From the NCBI RefSeq assembly GCF_010731775.1, contig NZ_AP022590.1, positions 5,580,001 through 5,644,000 of the forward strand: a stretch of 64,000 nt of DNA, read 5' to 3'. Below are positions 8,064 to 15,145 of the stretch, one piece after another. Position numbers and translations under genes: made by a program. The stretch is from Mycobacterium mantenii. GTDB lineage: Bacteria > Actinomycetota > Actinomycetes > Mycobacteriales > Mycobacteriaceae. Numbering within the stretch: the stretch's first letter is position 1; each line of letters opens with the position of its first letter. The notes beneath the pieces were generated by a model. The model was given only the letters and a program-made list of their open reading frames with translations, was not told the DNA's origin and ran no database searches.

Positions 8064-9176
8064 ATGATCGCAACAGAAGTCGAGACTGTCATCGGTGGCG
8101 TTGACACGCATAAGCACACTCACTACGCCGCGGTCATCGACCAGCACGGTCGGTTGCTCGGTCATCAGGAGTTCCCTGCGACCGACGCTGGCTACCACGC
8201 GCTGCTGTCTTGGATGCGCACGCACGGAGCACTTGAGGCGATCGGCGTCGAAAGCACCGGATCATTCGGTGCAACGCTGACTCGCGCCCTGACGACCGCC
8301 GGCGAACGAGTCATCGAGGTAAACCGACCTAACCGCATCGCTCGACGAATGGACGGCAAGTCTGACCGTCTCGACGCCGAGCAGATCGCCCGTGCCGTAC
8401 TCGGCCAAACCTCGACCGCGACACCAAAGTCCAAGTGCGGCATGGTCGAAGTGATCCGCACTTTACGTGTCACCCGCAGCAGCGCAGTCAAGGCCCGAAC
8501 CCAAACTTTCAACACCTTGTTCGGGATCATGATCGGCGCCCCATCGCCGCTGCGCGACGAGCTCGTCACGCTGACCAAGCGAACCCTGATCAATCGTTGC
8601 CTCGGTCTTCGGCCCGAAACCACCGACTTCGCTCACCTGTGTGCTCACCCCGAGCGCCTGCTGATGGCCAGCATCAAGACCGCCCTTCGCGACCTGGCCC
8701 GCAGGTGGAAGGCTCTTGACGGCGAAATCAAAGCACTCAACAAACAAATTGAGGTCGTCGTTCGCGCCGCCGCACCTGATCTCGTTGAGCTCTTCGGCGT
8801 CGGTGTCGAGCTGGCCGGCCAGTTCCTCGTCACCACCGGAGACAATCCAGAACGCATCCACGACGAAGCCGCTTTCGCCAAACTCTGCGGCGTGGCACCA
8901 CAGCCCGCCAGCAGCGGCCGCACGACCGGCCGACACCGGCTATCGCGCAGCGGCGACCGACAGGCCAACAGTGCCCTCTACATCGTTACGATCGTGCGAC
9001 TGCGACACCACGAACCCACCCGCGCCTACGTAGAACGCCGCACCAACGAAGGACTCACCAAACGCGAGATCATCCGCTGCCTCAAGCGCTACATCGCCCG
9101 CGAAATCTACGCCAATCTCCCACGCCCACAGGCAACCTCAACGCCAGCAGCTGAACCCCACCAAACCGCCGCTTGA
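8064..9176 (+). CDS. IS110-family transposase (DEDD recombinase)
   Basis: This 370-residue recombinase has the N-terminal RuvC-like DEDD domain (GGVDTHKHTHYAAVIDQHG at residues 10-30, ESTGSFG near 74, KSDRLDAEQIAR near 105) and the C-terminal transposase_20 domain (LVTTGDNPERIHDEAAFAKL, then SSGRTTGRHRLSRSGDRQAN with the conserved Ser region). GGAGGAGC is 8 bases before ATG 8064. The frame is uninterrupted, so this element may still be active, unlike its host. It acts as a sequence-guided recombinase, probably with an RNA from the upstream end. Confidence 0.9.
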   Translation: MIATEVETVIGGVDTHKHTHYAAVIDQHGRLLGHQEFPATDAGYHALLSWMRTHGALEAIGVESTGSFGATLTRALTTAGERVIEVNRPNRIARRMDGKSDRLDAEQIARAVLGQTSTATPKSKCGMVEVIRTLRVTRSSAVKARTQTFNTLFGIMIGAPSPLRDELVTLTKRTLINRCLGLRPETTDFAHLCAHPERLLMASIKTALRDLARRWKALDGEIKALNKQIEVVVRAAAPDLVELFGVGVELAGQFLVTTGDNPERIHDEAAFAKLCGVAPQPASSGRTTGRHRLSRSGDRQANSALYIVTIVRLRHHEPTRAYVERRTNEGLTKREIIRCLKRYIAREIYANLPRPQATSTPAAEPHQTAA

Positions 9177-9696
9177 CAAACATAGGAGCATCGAGCGCTT
9201 CCACCAAACTCAAAAGAAATGCCTAACTGCACATCCCGCGGCCACAATCGCTGAACTCCAACACCTTTGCGACCAATTCCGCGTCTACTACAACCAGCAC
9301 CGACCATACCGTGCACTCCACAGACGCACTCCGACCCAGGCCTACACTCACCGCCCCAAAGCCACCACAACCGGCTACGTGATCCCCGCCCACTGCCGCA
9401 TACGCACCGACACCATCGACGCCGCCGGCGCCATCACCATCCGCTACAACAGCCGCCTGCACCACATTGGCCTGGGCAAGCGCCGCACCGGCACCAAAGT
9501 CACCGTGCTCATCGACGACCGCGACATCCGCGTCGTGGACCGCCACACCGGCCAACTCATCCGCAAACTCGTCTTAGACCCCACCCGCGACTACCAACCC
9601 CGCGGCGTCAAATGCGGAAACAGCCCCGAAAACAGGCAATAGGTGTAAACCATGTCTCGGGACACCTGTCAACGATGTCCCGAGACACGACAATCG

Positions 9697-9769
9697 TGCC
9701 CCCGGCAGGATTCGAACCTGCGACACCGGCTTTAGGAGAGCCGTGCTCTATCCCCTGAGCTACGGGGGC
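9697..9769 (-). tRNA. tRNA-Arg (anticodon CCT)
   Basis: On the minus strand a complete cloverleaf is readable: acceptor GCCCCCG paired with CGGGGGC, D arm GCTC/GAGC, anticodon stem CGGCT/AGCCG with loop CTCCTAA giving anticodon CCT, and T arm GCAGG-TTCGAAT-CCTGC. The discriminator base is A at 9697; CCA is not encoded. It decodes AGG. tRNA 3' ends are common integration sites, and the dormancy island with two IS elements abuts it. Confidence 0.95.
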
Positions 9770-9957
9770 GCGGGACGTCTTCTGAATACCCGACTAGTAC
9801 CTAGCCGGTGGAAGCGCTGGGCGGCTTTCGTGGTGTTCTCGACGTCCTGTTGCCGTTCCCGGCGGTAGGCCTGGTCGTCGGGGGGTGCGGCGGGTGCAAG
9901 TGTAGCGGGCAGGACGATCGCCACGCGACGCTTGGGCGGGCGTGGTGACGGTCGGCG

Positions 9958-10119
9958 TTAGGCGGCTCGCTCTTTGGATTGGTGTCGCCGACGAAGGTAA
10001 GCCGCGATTGCGTTGCAGCCCAATACGAATCCCGGCACGACGAGCGAGAGTGTCGCGGTGATCGCTGCATAGGCGCAGCGCACTCCGGTGCCGCCGATGA
10101 CGATCGCTACCTCATTCAT
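9958..10119 (-). CDS. Possible small single-pass membrane protein (53 aa)
   Basis: From ATG 10119 the frame reads [20 protein letters not shown] followed by a hydrophobic helix ([18 protein letters not shown]) and a basic tail ([15 protein letters not shown]), the layout of a small inner-membrane protein. There is no clear ribosome binding site, so expression is uncertain. No family is recognised. Confidence 0.4.
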   Translation of the reverse strand: MNEVAIVIGGTGVRCAYAAITATLSLVVPGFVLGCNAIAAYLRRRHQSKERAA

Positions 10120-10225
10120 GGGGAAGCATCGAGATAGCAGCTTGGCCGCCCACGTGCTGGCCAGGGTTTGGCTATCGCGTTTCGATCAGTGCACCACAAG
10201 AACATCCAGCGGCGCCTGCAGCGCC

Positions 10226-10802
10226 CTGGCCGCGATGGCCGCGGCGGCCAACTACGGACGCGCCAACCGACAATTACTGACCGAAGCAACCCGTCGGGTG
10301 TTCGAGCACGAAATCGCGACATCGCTGGATCTGCTCTACGACGTGTCGCACAACCTCGCCAAGATCGAAGACCACCTCGTCGACGGCCAGACACGCACAC
10401 TGTGCGTGCACCGCAAGGGCGCAACCCGCTCGCTACGCCGCACCATCCCGACGTGCCGGCCGACCTGGCCGCGGTCGGACAACCGGTGCTCATCCCCGGC
10501 ACCATGGGAACCGCCTCCTACGTGCTGACCGGTGTCCCCGATAACCCCGCCTTCTATTCCACCGCGCACGGCGCCGGCAGAGTGCAAAGCCGCCACCAAG
10601 CCGCCCGCCACACCAACGCCGAGGCATTGCGCAGAAGCCTCGCGGATGCCGGCATCCTCGTGCACGGCAAATCCCGCAGGGGGCTGGCCGAGGAAAACCC
10701 GAGGCCTACAAGGACATCGACGCTGTTATCGAAACAAGCGACCGCGCCGGGCTGGCCCGCAAGGTCGCCCGCCTCGTCCCCCTTGGTGTGGTGAAAGGCT
10801 GA
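10226..10802 (+). pseudogene. rtcB: RtcB-type RNA ligase remnant (C-terminal part)
   Basis: RtcB is the GTP/Mn-dependent tRNA and RNA-repair ligase. The remnant reads in three frames: [17 protein letters not shown] to [18 protein letters not shown] and [12 protein letters not shown] (the His-rich Mn site and the KGAT guanylylation loop), then [20 protein letters not shown] to STAHGAGR and [16 protein letters not shown], then [17 protein letters not shown] to [11 protein letters not shown] and a stop at 10800-10802. Frameshifts lie near 10440 and 10700, and the N-terminal half is missing. In M. tuberculosis the RtcB-like Rv2631 belongs to the DosR-controlled cluster that also contains hrp1. 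Confidence 0.9.
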
Positions 10803-10991
10803 CAACGAGAATCAGCGGTCGCACAACACCCAGTGCACGTCAATTGAGCCTGCGGTACCACATCATTCAGTCGCCAACCTGCTCGCGGCCGGTTGGTCGG
10901 ACCGGTGGCATCACACGCGGATTGGCACGCAAAGGCGACAACCACCTGGGCTAGGTGCGCGGAACGTGCTCTCCAGGCCCCCGGGCATTCA

Positions 10992-11120
10992 TCAGGCACA
11001 TGAATAAAAAACTGCGCCGTCGTCGTCCGTCGGGGCTTGGCCGCGGCGACGCGCAACCAGGTAGAGCCATCCCGGTTCGATGGGTTGTTTGCAGCGGGCG
11101 CACTGGGGGTCGGCGACCAT
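10992..11120 (-). CDS. Very small CxxC protein (42 aa)
   Basis: A strong GGAAGGAGGG site precedes ATG 11118-11120 and the frame is MVADPQCARCKQPIEPGWLY, then a basic stretch and a C-terminal YSCA. The C-x-x-C near the N-terminus plus the Cys at residue 41 suggest a metal-binding or redox knuckle. The start is well supported although the gene is short. It is divergent from the HspX-like gene 318 bases away. Function unknown. Confidence 0.6.
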   Translation of the reverse strand: MVADPQCARCKQPIEPGWLYLVARRRGQAPTDDDGAVFYSCA

Positions 11121-11438
11121 GCTCCCTCCTTCCTCGGCCTCACTATCTCGGCCATCATTCTCCGCGTCGTGTACGTGCCGGCGGGCCACTATTGACCAAA
11201 GATCGCCGACGCCGCGTCCCGTGACGGTCCGCCTCCGGCCCGGAGCGCGCAATCCCGCGAACCCGCGACGAAGTGCCGGTCACCAATAATCAGCCGACAA
11301 CTGCGCCGGCCAACACGATCGCCGCGTGACGCCGGCAAATGTCCCCGCGGATGAGGACCTCGGCCCCTACCGAATGCCGGTGCAGACGATGAAGAATCGA
11401 ACGGTAAGTCCCACAACACCAACAACCAAAGGAGAGTC
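11121..11438. other. Intergenic region upstream of the HspX-like gene
   Basis: The 318-bp divergent region holds no gene. At about 11353-11368 the sequence AGGACCTCGGCCCCTA loosely resembles a DosR box with one base missing from the spacer; this is weak. AAAGGAGA precedes the hspX-like ATG. Confidence 0.35.
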
Positions 11439-11882
11439 ATGACCGATCTCCCTGTGCGTCGGCAACCTCATTCGTGGCTGCCGGACTGGTCTGATTTCTG
11501 GTCGAATCTATGGACCGGCTTTCCCTCACCGGCGACGCTGCGTCCAGGCCATCTGATCCGGCTTGAGGATGAGACGGCTGACGGCCACTACCTGTTGCGC
11601 GCCGAACTGCCCGGCGTTGACCCGGCCAAGGATATCGACATCATCGTGCAGGGCGGCCAGTTGACGATCAAGGCTGAACGCAGCGAGAAGTCGGAAGCCA
11701 AGGGCCGCTCGGAATTCCGCTACGGCTCGTTTACCCGCTCGGTCACCTTGCCGGCCGGCGCCAACGAAGATGACATCAAAGCCAGCTACGACAAAGGCAT
11801 CCTGACCGTGGACGTGGCCGTTCCCCAACAGACATCCGACGCGGCCGCCGAAAGGCACATCGCCGTGCGAGTTGCCAGCTGA
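11439..11882 (+). CDS. hspX: Alpha-crystallin HspX (Acr)-like small heat-shock protein
   Basis: This is a 147-residue chaperone very close to the HspX/Acr group: LIRLEDETADGHYLLRAELP, GVDPAKDIDIIVQGGQLTIK, then GRSEFRYGSFTRSVTLPAGA and the signature YDKGILTVDVAV. HspX is the abundant dormancy chaperone of M. tuberculosis, induced by DosR under hypoxia. An AAAGGAGAG ribosome binding site precedes ATG 11439. It differs from the 18-kDa-type Hsp20 at 1.9 kb. Its neighbour 200 bases downstream is the Hrp1-like protein, also a DosR-regulon type. The gene looks intact. Confidence 0.92.
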   Translation: MTDLPVRRQPHSWLPDWSDFWSNLWTGFPSPATLRPGHLIRLEDETADGHYLLRAELPGVDPAKDIDIIVQGGQLTIKAERSEKSEAKGRSEFRYGSFTRSVTLPAGANEDDIKASYDKGILTVDVAVPQQTSDAAAERHIAVRVAS

Positions 11883-11989
11883 CCCACATGCCTGGTGGGC
11901 GCAGAGTCCCCGTTAAGGCGCTGCTACGGGCGCACCCTGAGTGCTGCTGCGCACAACGGCTTTCCGCTGGGTCCGTGGTTGTTCTCACG

Positions 11990-12008
11990 AAGGGCCCAAG
12001 GACCCTAC
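11990..12008 (-). promoter_or_regulatory. Candidate DosR box upstream of hrp1
   Basis: Read on the minus strand this is TAGGGTCCTTGGGCCCTT, which matches the DosR-type pattern AGGGACTTTCGGCCCT at about 13 of 16 positions and keeps both GGG/CCC half-site cores. It lies 71 bp before the hrp1 ATG, a suitable distance. It was identified by eye. Confidence 0.5.
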
Positions 12009-12078
12009 AGGTGCCCGGCCTATCGCCTTAGGTTCCGACTATCAGCCGACATATCCCGGCGTCCAGAGGAGAAAAGTT

Positions 12079-12513
12079 ATGACCACTGCGCGTGAAATCA
12101 TGCACGCCGGAGCCACCTGTGTGGGCGAGCACGAAACATTGACCGCCGCCGCCGAGCACATGCGCGATCTGGGTGTAGGCGCCCTGCCGATCTGCGGCGA
12201 TGATGACCGTCTGCACGGAATGATCACCGACCGTGACATCGTCATCAAGTGCATCGCGTCCGGCCGCGATCCCAACACCGTAACCGCAGGTGAGCTGGCC
12301 CAGAGCAGCACTTATCGCGTCGACGCCGAGGCCAGTGTCGAAGAGATGCTCAACGTCATGGAGGAGCATCAGATCCGCCGGCTACCGGTTATTGATAGCC
12401 ACCGGTTGGTGGGAATCGTCAGCGAAGCCGATATCGCACGCCATCTTCCCGAGCATGCGATCGCCCAGTTCGTGAAGGCTATTTGTGCGCAGACGGCCAT
12501 CACCAGCCACTGA
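12079..12513 (+). CDS. hrp1: CBS-domain protein, Hrp1-like (hypoxic response protein)
   Basis: The 144-residue protein consists of two CBS motifs: TTAREIMHAGATCVGEHETL to GALPICGDDDRLHGMITDRD, and a second with VEEMLNVMEEHQIRRLPVID to RLVGIVSEADIARHLPEH. This matches Rv2626c/Hrp1, the strongly DosR-induced hypoxic response protein, in length and sequence style; its biochemical role is unresolved, and CBS pairs usually bind adenine nucleotides. AGAGGAGAAAAG precedes ATG 12079; longer in-frame starts upstream have no site. A candidate DosR box lies at 11990-12008. Confidence 0.92.
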   Translation: MTTAREIMHAGATCVGEHETLTAAAEHMRDLGVGALPICGDDDRLHGMITDRDIVIKCIASGRDPNTVTAGELAQSSTYRVDAEASVEEMLNVMEEHQIRRLPVIDSHRLVGIVSEADIARHLPEHAIAQFVKAICAQTAITSH

Positions 12514-12642
12514 GTCGTCCCGCAGCGCGCGGTGGGCTCGAAGGCACTGTGGCCTCGCAGCGGGCTTCGCACCGGCGGCCCTGCGATGCGCGCGACCCGC
12601 GAGCGCGGAGAGAAACTGGCCGGCGAGAAATGAGGAGCGCAC

Positions 12643-12768
12643 ATGGCTGACAACCATTACCTCGAGGTCATCAAACGTCTGCTCGGCGCAGAAATGTACT
12701 TTCGTTTACGCAGGGAGGCAAAGGAGCGCAAACCGCAACGTTCGGCCCCCGAAGACAAGTCAAAATGA
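12643..12768 (+). CDS. Very small basic protein (41 aa)
   Basis: ATG 12643 is preceded by TGAGGAG at good spacing. The frame is MADNHYLEVIKRLLGAEMYF followed by a highly basic tail (RLRREAKERKPQRS) and ends at TGA 12766. It is an amphipathic helix plus basic tail, typical of tiny nucleic-acid or membrane-associated proteins. It follows hrp1 by 129 bp and could be cotranscribed. No family is recognised. Confidence 0.55.
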   Translation: MADNHYLEVIKRLLGAEMYFRLRREAKERKPQRSAPEDKSK

Positions 12769-12879
12769 CAACACGGATTGGGTACTTCGCACACTCACCA
12801 GCGCCAGCCACGACCGCACACGCGGCGACGGAAGATCCTGCAGGACTGGGACTTCGGCGCGGTCCGGACCGCCGTGGAA

Positions 12880-13998
12880 TCACGACCCGTGGACGATGAG
12901 GTTGGCATCGTGGTCGAGGGTGACATACGTTCCGAAACGCCGGCTGATGCGCTCGAGGGTGGAGCGCAGCCATTCGCTGTCCTGGCGTGAGGCGCGGTCG
13001 AGCCGCATTCTGCGGGCCCGCATCGGCGTCATACGCAAAGTGGTGAGGTTGCCGGTGTCGGGGTCGAGCGAGGCAAAGTACAGAAGCCGCAGTTCATTGC
13101 GGTAGGCCTCGAAGCCCTTGATACCTTCGTAGTCGTTGATGGCGTCCCCGCAGCCGTACAGGATGAGCTTGCCGCGGTAAACCTCGATCGGTCGTGGGTG
13201 GTGTGACGAGTGCCCGTGCACGACGTCGACCCCGGCGTCGATCAGTCGGCGCGCGAAGCGAACTTGGCTGCGCGCAACGTCGTAATCCCAGTTGGACCCC
13301 CAGTGCAGGGATACGATCGTGATGTCGCCGGGCTGTTTTAGCGCAAGTACCCGGTCGGTCATCTCGGTGGCGGTGCGATTGAACAGGTTCGGAATGAAGG
13401 CGACGCCTGGCCGGGCCGCGGTCGCGGCCCAACTGCGGGGAATGCCGCTGGATTCCGTGCCGCCGGCGGCAATCACGACGTGATGTCCGTCGGGCAGGGT
13501 CACGACCGCGGGGCGTTCGGCGTGTTCGGAATCGAGCCCAGCACCGACATGCGTGATGTCGGCCCCACTCAGCGTCTCTAGCGTGTCGAGAAGACCGCGC
13601 CGCCCAAAGTCGAGGATGTGGTTGTTGGCCAGCGTGCAAATGTCTGGCCGGATCGCGGTTAGACACGCCATGTTGTCGGGGTGCATGCGGTAGTGCACAC
13701 ACTTGCCGTGTGCGAACTCGCCGTCGGCGGTGATGGTGGTCTCGAGGTTGATCAACCGGAAGTCCGGTGCGAACCGGTCTACTAATGCCAGCGCTTCTCC
13801 CCATGGCCATGCGAAGTCCGCTGGCCGGGGGATTGGGCCGCTGGCCTTCTCGGCGCATGTCACGTAGTTGCGGGCGTCAGTCATGGGCTCCCGCAACGTG
13901 GGGTCTCCCGGGTGGGGCAGTATCTGGTCGACGCCACGTCCTGTCATGACGTCACCGCACAGGAAAATCGTTCGGCCACGGCCGGACTGGGCAATCAT
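12880..13998 (-). CDS. CapA-family metallophosphoesterase-like protein
   Basis: The 372-residue protein belongs to the CapA (poly-gamma-glutamate synthesis) family with a calcineurin-like fold: FLCGDVMTGRGVDQIL near the start, LINLETTITADGE, ICTLANNHILDFGRRGLLDT, SLHWGSNWDY and HGHSSHHPRPIEVYRGKLIL. These are the usual metal-site motifs, with the HSSHHPRPIE ending diagnostic for CapA. M. tuberculosis Rv0574c is of this type. The start at ATG 13998 is chosen by homology since the longer frame to 14130 has low-complexity residues; no strong ribosome site is seen. Mycobacteria do not make a classical capsule by CapBCA, so the substrate is unknown. Confidence 0.85.
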   Translation of the reverse strand: MIAQSGRGRTIFLCGDVMTGRGVDQILPHPGDPTLREPMTDARNYVTCAEKASGPIPRPADFAWPWGEALALVDRFAPDFRLINLETTITADGEFAHGKCVHYRMHPDNMACLTAIRPDICTLANNHILDFGRRGLLDTLETLSGADITHVGAGLDSEHAERPAVVTLPDGHHVVIAAGGTESSGIPRSWAATAARPGVAFIPNLFNRTATEMTDRVLALKQPGDITIVSLHWGSNWDYDVARSQVRFARRLIDAGVDVVHGHSSHHPRPIEVYRGKLILYGCGDAINDYEGIKGFEAYRNELRLLYFASLDPDTGNLTTLRMTPMRARRMRLDRASRQDSEWLRSTLERISRRFGTYVTLDHDANLIVHGS

Positions 13999-14123
13999 GA
14001 ATCCGATCGCCGATCGTGGCGACCCCGAGGTCGTCGTACGGATGCGAGTCGTGCGCGACCAGAAGAGTGATTCGGCCGAACTGCCTGTCGAATCACCGCG
14101 GTGTTGCTCGTCCCCGTCACCGG

Positions 14124-14381
14124 TTACCACCTGCTTGATCGGTATAGCTCGTTCCGGGATGCCATGTCGTCGATGAACGACTGTTGTGTTGCAAGCGAAC
14201 TGGATTCCCAGACAGGCCAGAAAACACGGCCGGTGACCGGCCCTGCCGCAGCATGGCTGGTAGCCGGTGGGTGTTCGTCATCGTCACCCCGGACCGGCAA
14301 TTTCTGGTCGAATTGGTCAGTCACGTCGGTATCCCCAGTTGTTGCCGAGCCGGTCGGGTGCCGCGTCGCATTGCCCGTCAT
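14124..14381 (-). CDS. Doubtful hypothetical protein (85 aa)
   Basis: A clean 85-codon frame lies between the ANTAR gene and the CapA-like gene and ends with VWESSSLATQQSFIDDMASR. It has no ribosome binding site and a polar, Thr/Asp-rich N-terminal half. It may be a remnant or an accidental frame. Confidence 0.25.
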   Translation of the reverse strand: MTGNATRHPTGSATTGDTDVTDQFDQKLPVRGDDDEHPPATSHAAAGPVTGRVFWPVWESSSLATQQSFIDDMASRNELYRSSRW

Positions 14382-14441
14382 GATCCAGTGGCCGCGCTTG
14401 CTCGGCGAAGTCGGCTTCGTTGGCGCGCGAAATCGGCTCGA

Positions 14442-14810
14442 TCACGGTTGGAGTCTCATCAGTTTGGGTAGCCGCGGATGTGCACATGTCACTTGCGGCT
14501 GTTGTGCTTGCTCGCGGTCACCGTCGTAGCCGGGGCCGCCGCCTAAGAGGGCGCCCCAGGCTTCGTCAACGGCCGCAATGACCGCGTCATCGAAGTAGCG
14601 GGTCACATCGTTTTCGGCGATTGTCACGAGCGCATCGGCCAGTTCCAATGGGGCCACACTGTGCTGTTTGGCCGTTTGGACGATGTTGATGAACGCCTCA
14701 TTGCGGCTGCAATGACGTAGGGCAACCAGTACACCCTCGGCGGTGCCGAGACTGCGCTGGCCGCTGCGGCGCGGATCCCGGCGGTGATCGGTCTGTGCTG
14801 TTGGCTTCAT
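14442..14810 (-). CDS. ANTAR-domain protein (122 aa)
   Basis: Residues 24-63 (AEGVLVALRHCSRNEAFINI, VQTAKQHSVAPLELADALV) form the three-helix ANTAR fold, an RNA-binding antiterminator module that recognises paired hexanucleotide hairpins. There is no attached GAF or response-regulator domain, so this is a short, single-domain type; a polar tail rich in Gln follows. AGGGAG precedes ATG 14810. In mycobacteria ANTAR regulators act on lipid and redox genes. The regulated transcript is not evident from the context. Confidence 0.75.
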   Translation of the reverse strand: MKPTAQTDHRRDPRRSGQRSLGTAEGVLVALRHCSRNEAFINIVQTAKQHSVAPLELADALVTIAENDVTRYFDDAVIAAVDEAWGALLGGGPGYDGDREQAQQPQVTCAHPRLPKLMRLQP

Positions 14811-15145
14811 GGTGCGCTCCCTTGCTCCACGGTTGTTTCGACTGGGTCGAGTTCTGTTGCCGCAGAGGCACTGCCTGTCTGCGGTTGCAACAGTGAACTT
14901 CCTTTTCTAACCGGCCAACCCAGATAACTCTGGGCCATCGCTGTCGATGGCGGATGCCTGCGCCTGGTGCCTAACGGGACGGCCACATCTTCACTTCGCT
15001 ATGTCGCTATGTCGCTATCGTTTGGATCTTTCGGCGGTGTGTGGTCGACCGGTAGGGGCCGAAGTCCTATCCCCGATGGTCATTCGTCGTTGCGCAGCCA
15101 CATCGGGCGGTATTCGGCGACAAATCCTGAGCCGCCACGAAGCGA
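14811..15145. other. Intergenic region, no gene seen
   Basis: The 335-bp gap lies between the ANTAR gene start and the permease stop. Short frames on both strands lack start signals. No obvious terminator, repeat or operator was found. Confidence 0.4.

Larger units (their letters stand above)
7833..9192 (+). mobile_element. IS110-family insertion element nested in the IS481 transposase
   Basis: The boundaries are inferred from the host gene: the left flank ends AAAAGTC at 7832 and the right flank resumes TCGAGCGC at 9191, so removing one TC and everything between restores GGA AAA GTC GAG CGC, the conserved GKVER of IS481 transposases. This two-base core with no longer target duplication and no terminal inverted repeats fits the IS110 family. 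The element is about 1360 bp, with a non-coding left end of about 230 bp, one transposase gene and a very short right end. Confidence 0.8.
7101..9642 (+). pseudogene. IS481-family transposase, frameshifted and interrupted
   Basis: The N-terminal helix-turn-helix (SKTEVARDYGVSRQWIQQL) follows ATG 7101. The frame shifts near 7250 into the segment with AVTVEVEERTVRLRKTL and the catalytic-core start QCWQADVTDWHLAHGGG. A second shift near 7635 leads to PASVLTDNGAIFTG (second Asp) and PYHPQTCGKV, where the IS110 element intervenes. The frame resumes at 9193 with ERFHQTQKKCL, containing the final Glu of the DDE triad, and runs through YNQHRPYRALHRRTP to a TAG at 9640. The protein would be about 400 residues but is broken in at least three places. 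Confidence 0.85.
7040..9679 (+). mobile_element. IS481-family element, interrupted by an IS110-family element
   Basis: The ends carry imperfect inverted repeats: 7040-7078 and the reverse complement of 9641-9679 match at about 32 of 39 positions, each containing two GACATxGTT-like units about 23 bp apart, as expected for a transposase with two binding sites per end. Between them is a DDE transposase gene broken by frameshifts and split by a 1.36-kb insertion. Without the insertion the element is about 1.28 kb, a normal IS481 size. Its right end lies 17 bp from the 3' end of a tRNA-Arg gene. The element cannot move by itself. Confidence 0.85.

Noticed and set aside
11353..11368. DosR box before the HspX-like gene
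   Set aside because: AGGACCTCGGCCCCTA needs a one-base gap to fit the box and has mismatches in the first half-site, so it was only mentioned, not called.
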